64,000 nt of DNA from Ophiocordyceps camponoti-saundersi (nom. inval.) (lineage: Eukaryota; Ascomycota; Sordariomycetes; Hypocreales; Ophiocordycipitaceae), in NCBI GenBank assembly GCA_003339415.1, contig PDHQ01000017.1, positions 221,555-285,554 of the forward strand, read 5' to 3'. The first letter of the stretch is position 1. Each line of letters opens with the position of its first letter. Made by a program: the position numbers and the translations under genes. This document shows positions 56,542 to 64,000 of the stretch, piece after piece. The notes under the pieces are model-generated. The model searched no databases. It was not told the origin of the DNA and worked only from the letters and a program-made list of their open reading frames with translations.

Positions 56542-57540
56542 CCAAACTTGTGTAAATCAACCCCCCACACCCCCCCACACCCCCCCCCAAAAAAAAAAAA
56601 AAAATCCCTTTTCCGTCCCCCCCCCCCCCCCCCCCCCTGCCCCGCCTCGAAATTCCTTTCCGCCGTCTTCCCGCTTCCGTCCCGACGGACGGGTGGGAGG
56701 GGGTGAAAAGAGAGTAGGTACTCGCATACTCGCATACATACAACACGGTCCCCTGATCGTGGTCGTTTCTTTTTAGTTTGCTTCATGCTCCTTGTTGATA
56801 ACAGATTGTCGTTCGTTTGCATGAACAGATTACATTTTCCGCCCTCAATCAATTGTAAAGGGAGGGACACCTTAAAATTCATGCATCGTCGACCATCTAG
56901 GTACGCAGGCATAAAAAGAGGATCAATAATGCCCGGCCAAGTCTGCCTTGCCAATCTGCCCGCAGCCTCGAATCTTCCCTCCCCCCCCCCCCAATCGCGC
57001 CACCCATTCGGACAGCCTCACCGGTGCCCCACCCACCAAAACCCCCCCCATATCCCGTTCCGTTGCGGGGGGAAGGGGGGGCCCAGCTCCAGTCACACCC
57101 GCCGGTCCGCATCCAGCGTCCATACCAGCTCCGTTCCTCGTACGGGATGCTAGTCCGACCAATCGGTATTCACTCTACGCATCGATTCTAGAATTTCAGA
57201 CACCTGCCAGGTGGTTTTAACCGTAGCTCCGTCGGCAGCCCGTTGGTTGGCAAGGCGTGAATAATGCGAGGGGGGGGGGGAAGGTAGCACAAGGGCAACG
57301 ATCCCTTCGAGTCACCCCAAAAAGACTGCTTTGTGAGTCATGGATCATCATGCATCCTCCTGCTCATCCTCCTGCTCATCCTCCTCCTCCTCCTCCTCCT
57401 CCTCCTCCACCTCATTCTCCTCCCTTCGCCATAGAGGTAGGCAGGTAACTACCACCAAAAGGGTGGCATCGTATCCATCCTTCATCACGAGCACTCTGAC
57501 GCCATCTTCTTACATGTACACTATACGCACTTCCCGTGGC

Positions 57541-57703
57541 ACCTGATGGGCAGGTATGACGCCCTGCCATGGAAGGCACGTTTGGTACGGCTTGGGGCAT
57601 AAATTGGCACGACCCCCCTCCCCCCTTTCTAGACAGATCATCATCCTTAGGTTAAATTGAACACGACCGTCTTGCTGCTTAAGGCACTATTTCTTTCTTT
57701 CTG
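57541..57703 (+). repeat. 163-bp direct repeat, copy 1
   Basis: Matches 58165-58327 at a constant 624-bp offset without indels; about six differences, all transitions. Confidence 0.88.
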
Positions 57704-58164
57704 GTAACCGAGATAGGGGGCCGTAAGGCCCGAGTGACGACCTCTCCTTTGATCACGATAATATCTAATTTGCCTACGCCTGCCGCTGCCGCTGCTACCT
57801 TTGCCTAACGCCGGCGATGACGACTCCGGCGCTAATGATAACTGCCTACGAGCCCGGCTACCGACGCCGCTGCCCTTAGGGGCCTTTTACCTCTTCTGCC
57901 TATGTGGCCTTCTTCTTCTTCGACCTTCTATGGCCTTAAGCGTTGCTCGGCCTGCCGGCTTTTCTTTTATTCTTCTATATATGCCTTAAGTGGCCTTTGC
58001 CCTATATAGCTTATTTTTTTCGGCTCCGTTAATAGCTAAGGATAGCCCGGATACCCTATATTTTCTATTGCCCGCGAGGGCTTACTACCGGTTAAATAGT
58101 GCCTTAAGGAGGCTTTGATAGATTAATTGATAGAATCCCCCTTTATCTGCGTTGTTAGTGATGG

Positions 58165-58327
58165 ACTTGATGGGTAGGTATGACGCCCTGCTATGGAAGG
58201 CACGTTTGGTACGGCTTGGGGCATAAATTGGCACGACCCCCCTCCCCCCTTTCTAGACAGATCATTATCCTTAGGTCAAATTGAACACGACCGTCTTGCT
58301 GCTTGAGGCACTATTTCTTTCTTTCTG
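58165..58327 (+). repeat. 163-bp direct repeat, copy 2
   Basis: Second copy of the repeat at 57541-57703; the 461-bp spacer between them is AT-richer, with recurrent GGCCTT and CCTTAAG words and no gene. Confidence 0.88.
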
Positions 58328-58523
58328 CACCACCCACACATACACAGGTACACGTACATGTGCCGTAGGGCTGAGTCGCATCCTGTCATCGGCAGTCTTG
58401 TCTTGGCCCCGATGCAACCCCGGCTTATAGCGGTTCACACCAACACCACAATCCTCCTCGTCCTCCACCTCCACTTCCACCTCCACCACCACCACCACCA
58501 CCACCACCTCCTCCTCCTCCTCC

Positions 58524-60044
58524 TCATTCCGCTCGCAGCTTCAGCTTCATCCTCTTCCGCTTTCCGCCCACCTCCCTCCCTTCCTCCACCTCCAGCAGCG
58601 CCTCTCGCTTCTTCTCGCTCACCAGCCTCAGCCCGTCTCGCAGCACCCGGCTCTCCAGGTTGACGCCCTCCTCCCTCCAGGCCTCCATCTGCCTGCCCAC
58701 CCGCTTCTCAATCGCCGTCACCAGCTTGACGTCGCGTTGTCCCACAAACGTCGTCGCCTCGCCCTTGCGTCCCGCCCGGGCCGTCCGCCCGACCCGGTGG
58801 ATGTAGTCGTCCGCATCCCGCGGCACGTCGTAGTTGACCACGAGGCCGACCTCGGCTATGTCGAGGCCTCGTGCCGCCACGTCCGTCGCCACCAGGATCC
58901 GCGCCGCAGACGCCCGGAACCGTCCCAGGTTGTCGATGCGCTGCCTCTGCGCCAGCTTCGAGTGCAGCGACGTCACCCGGTGGTCCAGCAGCCGCAAGAG
59001 GTGGTGTAGGTACTCCGCCGTCGACGTCCGGTTGCAAAAGATAATTACCGTCTTTTCCTTGTTGGCCTCGGTGAGCAGAAAGACGTGGAGGTAGTGCTCC
59101 TTGTGCGTCACCGGCACCTGCACGTGCGTCTGCGTCAACGTCGCCGGTATCGCCAGCATCTGGCTGTCCACCTCGCAAACAAACACCGGCTCCTTTCCGG
59201 GCCGAGCCGGCATGCTCTTGAGCGCTCGTACCTCGGGCGTTACCGTGGCGGTAAAGAGTAGCGTCTGCCGCTCGCCCGCCGCCGGTACCACTCCCAGGCA
59301 CTCCTCGACGTCCGGAAGCATGCTACCCGCTCCGCCCGCGTGCAGAAGCCGATCGGCCTCGTCCAGCACGACGAAACGCACCCGTCTGAGACCGCAGATG
59401 GTGTCTTCGCCCGAGGTCCGGATGTGGTCAGCCAGCCGCCCGGGCGTGGCGATGACCAGGTGTGGTCGTCCGGCCAGAGCAATTGCCTGCGCTCGCATTT
59501 CCGACCCGCCCGTCACCAGGATGGCCTTCAAGCTCTGCGGCGACGATATGGCCTTGAATTGCTCGTAAATTTGCAGCGCCAGCTCCCGCGTCGGCGTCAG
59601 CACCAGCCCGAAGATGGCGCTGGGGTCCTCGGCCCACTTCTGCAGCATCGGCACGGCAAAGGCCACCGTCTTTCCCGAGCCCGTCCTGCTGCCGCCGATG
59701 CAGTCTCTGCCCTTGAGTATCTCCGGGATGCAGCCCTTCTGGATGCCCGTCGGCCGCTTGATGGCCATGCCGGCCAGGGACTGCACCAGCCAAGGCCGTA
59801 CTCGTAAGTCCGAGAAGCTGGTGTTGGCGTCGGTCGGAGCCAAGATGCGGTTCTGCGTAGGCTCGGGGGGTTGTCGGTTCGCGGCCCTCCTCACCCGCGA
59901 GGGCGCCGTCGCCATGGCTGATACTGTAATTGGCGGAGGACTGCCATCATCGTCACCGTCGCTGATGACTTCCTTACGACGCTTCTTCCGAGATGTAGAG
60001 CTGTCGAGATGGTCGGACTCCGAGGTCCAGTCAGTGTCAGACAT
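58524..60044 (-). CDS. DBP8: DEAD-box ATP-dependent RNA helicase Dbp8 (DDX49)
   Basis: Nucleolar helicase for early 18S/40S processing. Single exon, 506 residues. A short charged N-terminus contains SRKKRRKE. Helicase motifs in order: [14 protein letters not shown] (Q), [10 protein letters not shown] (I), PTRELALQ (Ia), TPGRL (Ib), VLDEADRLL (II), LLFTATVT (III, TAT rather than SAT, as in Dbp8), IIFCNRT (IV), [11 protein letters not shown] (V) and [10 protein letters not shown] (VI). The C-terminal tail is basic ([12 protein letters not shown]). Divergent from MKK1. Confidence 0.95.
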   Translation of the reverse strand: MSDTDWTSESDHLDSSTSRKKRRKEVISDGDDDGSPPPITVSAMATAPSRVRRAANRQPPEPTQNRILAPTDANTSFSDLRVRPWLVQSLAGMAIKRPTGIQKGCIPEILKGRDCIGGSRTGSGKTVAFAVPMLQKWAEDPSAIFGLVLTPTRELALQIYEQFKAISSPQSLKAILVTGGSEMRAQAIALAGRPHLVIATPGRLADHIRTSGEDTICGLRRVRFVVLDEADRLLHAGGAGSMLPDVEECLGVVPAAGERQTLLFTATVTPEVRALKSMPARPGKEPVFVCEVDSQMLAIPATLTQTHVQVPVTHKEHYLHVFLLTEANKEKTVIIFCNRTSTAEYLHHLLRLLDHRVTSLHSKLAQRQRIDNLGRFRASAARILVATDVAARGLDIAEVGLVVNYDVPRDADDYIHRVGRTARAGRKGEATTFVGQRDVKLVTAIEKRVGRQMEAWREEGVNLESRVLRDGLRLVSEKKREALLEVEEGREVGGKRKRMKLKLRAE

Positions 60045-61792
60045 TGTAGCGGCAATGCGGAATAGAAGCTATCGTCGTGGTTCAAGTTTTTTTCCTCGTC
60101 TTTCCCTTGCCCTGCGTCCTTCTCCACTGGACGGCCGGCTAATTGGTGGGGATACCCTTCCGCGACGGGAACCCTGACTACAGTACTAAATGCACTGTAC
60201 ACGTGCTCGTCCAAGCTCAGTCGGGCATCTATGTATGACGACTTTTTCTCATTCAACCCGCGCTCACGTCTATGACGATGAATGATGCTGCTCACCCTCA
60301 TCAAGTCTTGGCGATATTCGCACATGTTGCATTTTACGCTGCCGCATGTCCATCCTCTCAGCTCTGCCTCACTTTATTCGCATTCGACAGCATTCATGTA
60401 CATATACATATGTATGTATGCATGTAAGTCATACACAGGAATGACCCCCATCAAAAGACATGTTTCGAACCAGATGCTTCGCCGCGCCAGCTCCGTAGAC
60501 GCGCGCTTGCGTGACACTCCTCCTCTATGTCCGTGACAACTGTAACCCTGGAGAAGAAAAGAGGCGGTGGCTCGACTGCAGCTATCCCATTCGGGACGCG
60601 CCGAAGTCAAGGGAGAGCGCGGCCGATTCGTCAAGCCATTGGTCGGCGCGGCCGGGAAAACCTCACACTGTACCCAGTACTCGGCCCGTCCTTGGGGGTG
60701 CGGCTCAGCACAGTCGGTCGACACACTGTGATTTGACTCACAATTTCTACAGCATCTGTCCGTCTACCTATGTATGTATGTAGGTATGTATGTGAGGTAG
60801 GTATGGATAAATACCTGTGCTCCGAACACATTCGTATATACATACAGGTACGAATACAATGTGTACAGCATACGGATACACTCTGGATGACAGGAGAATT
60901 TTAGCTGAGGAAGATGCCGTACTCTTTAACATCTGGCTCGCGAGGTTCGCTAAGCATACCGGTGGCATGCATGCGCACACATAGAGAATTCTTTGGGCCG
61001 ATACTCGCGCTTCGGCTAGGAAAAGAACCCTTGTCCGACAAAGTCTAGGACACCTGAAACGGTTTTTCCATTGGCTGGAAGGGAACCTCTATCGTGGCCG
61101 ACCCGAGGCCTCCGATCCAGGTATCCATCGCCCTAGCCACGCCCCCACAGCCAAGTACCCGCTACATGCACGGCAAGGAAAATCTTCTAACCTTGCTGCC
61201 CGAGCTTCCGAGGAGACCTCTGTAAAACAGTGCAGCAGATGAACGTCTTTCCCAACGGCTCCTACCTACCACCTCACATGCATGCCGCGATCCCCTCCCT
61301 CCCTTACCCGTCTCTTACTGGTAATATTCACTGCTCCCTTTTCTTTCTTCCATCGTCCTCTTCCGAATCATCTCACCGACTCTGTCCATCTACTTACACC
61401 TACTTGGTACTTACTCCCACGGAGGTACAGGTATCACGCGTCTTCCACTCTTCGACACCACAGCCTCCTTGCTTCAATCCATCGAACCTCTCCGTCTCGG
61501 ACGAATTCCCCTCTTGCGACTGCGACCCGTTGATTCGCGCGCCTGGACCGGTCTAGCGTGGCCTAATCATCCTTCGACCGCCAGTGAGCCTCGGTTTTTA
61601 GTCTCCGCCAAGGCTTTGGCCTTTCCTTCGGTCGTCTCTACCCTCGTCGCCTCTTTGCCTCTGCGCCTCTCCTGAGGCGAACCGGTCTCGTCGCTGCTTT
61701 CCCTTCCTCCTCCTCCCGGCTTTCTTTTCATTGTATTTCCCCCACTGCACGCTTCGAAGCTGCCTCGGCCGGCCGCAACGGTTGCCGCCGCC
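60045..61792. promoter_or_regulatory. DBP8 / MKK1 intergenic and MKK1 leader
   Basis: 1.75 kb between divergent starts. GTATGTATGTAGG repeats near 60766-60805 and again a TACATA/TGTATG patch near 60400-60420. The last 500 bp are CT-rich, consistent with the long leader common for fungal signalling genes. No gene is supported. Confidence 0.5.
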
Positions 61793-63565
61793 ATGGTCGA
61801 TTTGACCTCTTCCCAACCCCAGGCTCACGAGTCTTCTTTACTCCAGGTCAGTTCCGGTCGTTGCCTGCCTCTTTCGATGTCGCTAACTTCCCCAGTCATC
61901 TCCTCTGACGCAGCCAGCAAACCCGAATTCGAGCCCTGTTCCTCACCTCGCCTCGCCCGTCCCTCTTCTCCGTCCTGCCATCCCCGGTGCCGGTCGCAAT
62001 GGCGCATGCCGCACGCCCAGACTTGGCTTGGCCATCCCTCCCTCGCCTAATGTCAAGCCGGTCGGCGGCCAGCCTCCGGTTTCTCGGCCGCCGCCTCCGA
62101 CGCTGCATCTTGCCACGCCCATGGGTAGTCAGGTAACGCCGCAAGAGCAGCCCCCTTCGAGGCCTCAAGGCGCTCAGCCTGGTCAGTCGGCCGGCGGCGG
62201 CAGCGAGAGCAGCGCCGCCCGTTCCAGATCCGGTAGTTTCGGACCTCTCGATGGCCGGACTAGCAATCCGACCTCGGCCGACTCTCAGTATTCGTCTTTC
62301 GCCTCCAAATGGGGCATCCCAGTCGCCAGACCAAAGGGCACACCCGACCCCCCGTCGGCTGTCCCCTCGATGCATTCGGAGAGGAGTGAGGGTGGTGTCG
62401 CCATGGAGAGAGACGGTAGCTTCGGGGGCCTCGAAGCCATGGACCAACTGAGCCTGGAAAGGGCGCGGAGTGCAGACGTTGACGATTTGGACGACGATGG
62501 TTGGAGAATAGCCAGCATGGAGAAGAGGATCGTGGAGCTGGGCAACCTGGGAGAAGGCGCCGGAGGGGCCGTCACCAAGTGTATGCTCAAAGGCGGAAAG
62601 AAGATATTTGCATTGAAGGTGAGTTCTTTTTTTTCTTTTGTACTCTCGCCATTCCGTTGTCCCTTTTGGCTGACAGAAACTCCAGGTCATCACGACGGAT
62701 CCCGATCCCGACGTCAAGAAGCAAATCGTTCGAGAGCTGGGCTTCAACAAGGATTGTGCTTCCCAGCACATATGTCGCTATTACGGCGCCTTCGTCGACC
62801 CTTCTACGGCTACCATCTTCATCGCCATGGAGTTCTGCGAGGGCGGGTCTCTCGACAGCATCTACAGGGAAGTCAATCGCCTGGGAGGCCGAACCGGCGA
62901 AAAGGTTCTGGGAAAGATTGCCGAGGGCGTCCTCGGCGGCCTTACGTACCTACACACTCGCCGCATCATCCACCGCGACATCAAACCGTCCAACATCCTT
63001 CTCTGCCGCGACGGGGCCGTCAAGCTGTGCGACTTTGGCGTGTCGGGCGACTTTGGTACCAAGGGAGAAGCCAACACCTTCATCGGGACCAGCTACTACA
63101 TGGCTCCGGAGCGCATCACCGGACAGTCCTACACCATCACGTCGGATGTCTGGTCGACGGGCGTGACGCTCCTCGAGGTGGCCCAGCACCGCTTCCCCTT
63201 TCCGGCCGACGGGACCGAGATGCAGCCCCGGGCCGGCATGATCGACCTCCTGACCTACATCGTGCGCCAACCGGTTCCCAAGCTCAAGGACGAGCCGGAG
63301 AAGGACGTACACTGGAGCGACAACTTCAAGTACTTTATCGAATGCTGGTATGTCATGCTTGCTTACTTTACCCCTGGCAGAGGCCTCGTGTGCTTACTGA
63401 CTGACACCGTGGTGACGCAGCCTGGAGAAGCAGCCCAATCGCAGGGCCAGTCCATGGAAGATGATGGAACACCCTTGGATGACGGACATGCGTCAGAAGC
63501 GTGTCAACATGGTCAAGTACCTGTCCTATGTCTGGGGCTGGGAGGGGCAGCCGGCTGCCGCCTAG
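61793..63565 (+). CDS. MKK1: Cell-wall-integrity MAP kinase kinase Mkk1
   Basis: Dual-specificity MAPKK between Bck1-type MAPKKK and Slt2/Mps1 MAPK. Exons 61793-61846, 61914-62618, 62686-63347 and 63421-63565 give 521 residues. The disordered Pro/Ser-rich N-terminus contains the [10 protein letters not shown] docking-like motif. Kinase: Gly loop LGEGAGGAV, Lys in [21 protein letters not shown], activation segment [14 protein letters not shown], and [18 protein letters not shown]. The C-terminal lobe finishes in the last exon with [20 protein letters not shown] and the long conserved insert [17 protein letters not shown] identify the Mkk1/2 class rather than Ste7 or Pbs2. An alternative acceptor 9 nt upstream at exon 3 would add three residues. 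Confidence 0.95.
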
Positions 63566-63903
63566 GCCCTGTGGCCTGGACGATTATCATATACGGGCGC
63601 GTTCTCGAGGCAGGATGCGGCGCGTGAGACGTCGAGGAGGTAAGAGGTGGGAAAACTTTTGCACCAAGCCTTCTGGCATTGACGGTCTGTCTGAAATGGG
63701 CCGCGCAGACGAGTGTTACTGGGGATTGCATGCCATGGATGCGAGATAAGGATACCTCACATGAGTTCAAAAATACAGACGAATCTCGCATCTTGGGATG
63801 ACGTGTGAAGACGTGTGACTTCTCAGCAGCGGAGAAAGGACGGGAGAGACTTCGTGTATATGTGTGGGATGAGAGAAATCCCCCTTTCCCACCCCCTTTA
63901 CTG
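63566..63903. other. Convergent intergenic region
   Basis: 3' flanks of MKK1 and the following minus-strand gene; nothing further seen. Confidence 0.5.
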
Positions 63904-64000
63904 TTACGACGTCGACGGCGGTACAGTCTCGGGCAGGTCGCCCATGAGCTCCCTCATAGCGACGGTGGCGTATGCGCTTTTAGCGAGTTGCATGCGGAGG
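63904..64000 (-). CDS. PUS7: C-terminal end of a probable pseudouridine synthase Pus7 (TruD), partial
   Basis: Only the last 31 codons lie in the window: RMQLAKSAYATVAMRELMG, then DLPETVPPSTS and TAA. The L-x-SAYAT-x-A-x-RELM pattern is the C-terminal signature of TruD/Pus7 enzymes, which modify U2 snRNA, tRNA and mRNA. The short tail makes the assignment good but not certain. Confidence 0.62.
   Translation of the reverse strand, partial: LRMQLAKSAYATVAMRELMGDLPETVPPSTS

Overview
The window is nuclear DNA of a filamentous ascomycete. Genes carry short (47-153 nt) GT-AG introns, sit 60 bp to a few kb apart on both strands, and are separated by microsatellites and poly(C)/poly(G) tracts. The protein set (49-kDa complex I subunit, Coq6, Src1/Heh2, Mkk1, scytalone dehydratase, Nif1/Dsf2-like Sel1 protein) fits Sordariomycetes, probably Hypocreales; that placement is inference. 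Two runs of 10 N mark scaffold joins.

Layout. 1-2.4 kb: a 5'-truncated unknown ORF and an isolated 227-aa ORF in AT-rich DNA. 2.4-11.5 kb: nuo-49, COQ6, SRC1/HEH2, ATP4 and NOC4. 12.2-26.2 kb: a secreted DUF4419 protein, a CorA/Mnr2 Mg transporter, the CstF-64/Rna15 RNA-processing factor, the ERV46 COPII cargo receptor and a Nif1/Dsf2-like Sel1 protein. 26.8-36.7 kb: a small unrecognised gene, a six-exon secreted cysteine-module protein, a single-pass membrane protein, PUF6 and a second secreted protein with heptad repeats. 36.7-39.6 kb is a gene-poor stretch with the first N gap. 39.6-43.8 kb: a DUF1857 protein, then a head-to-head pair of a naphthol-reductase-type SDR and scytalone dehydratase, two steps of DHN-melanin synthesis. 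44.2-51.9 kb: GIR2-like RWD protein, ACL4, RIB5, MUS81 and PCM1/AGM1. 53.4-58.5 kb: an acidic unknown protein, a MITE-like element, the second N gap and a 163-bp direct repeat. 58.5-64 kb: DBP8, MKK1 and the 3' end of a probable PUS7.

Most genes are unlinked housekeeping functions: respiration and ubiquinone (nuo-49, COQ6, ATP4), ribosome assembly and RNA (NOC4, PUF6, ACL4, DBP8, RNA15), cell wall (PCM1 for UDP-GlcNAc, MKK1 for integrity signalling) and pigment. Many lie in alternating head-to-head and tail-to-tail pairs. The most original item is the gene at 28588-30241: a signal peptide followed by five twin-CX3C modules, four of them each on its own phase-0 exon. Two of its introns use GC-AG borders, and a 21-bp (7-residue) repeat expands the last exon. 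A second secreted gene 5.4 kb away also carries a 21-bp heptad expansion.

All gene models were read by eye from splice signals and frame continuity. Family assignments rest on remembered motifs, not searches.
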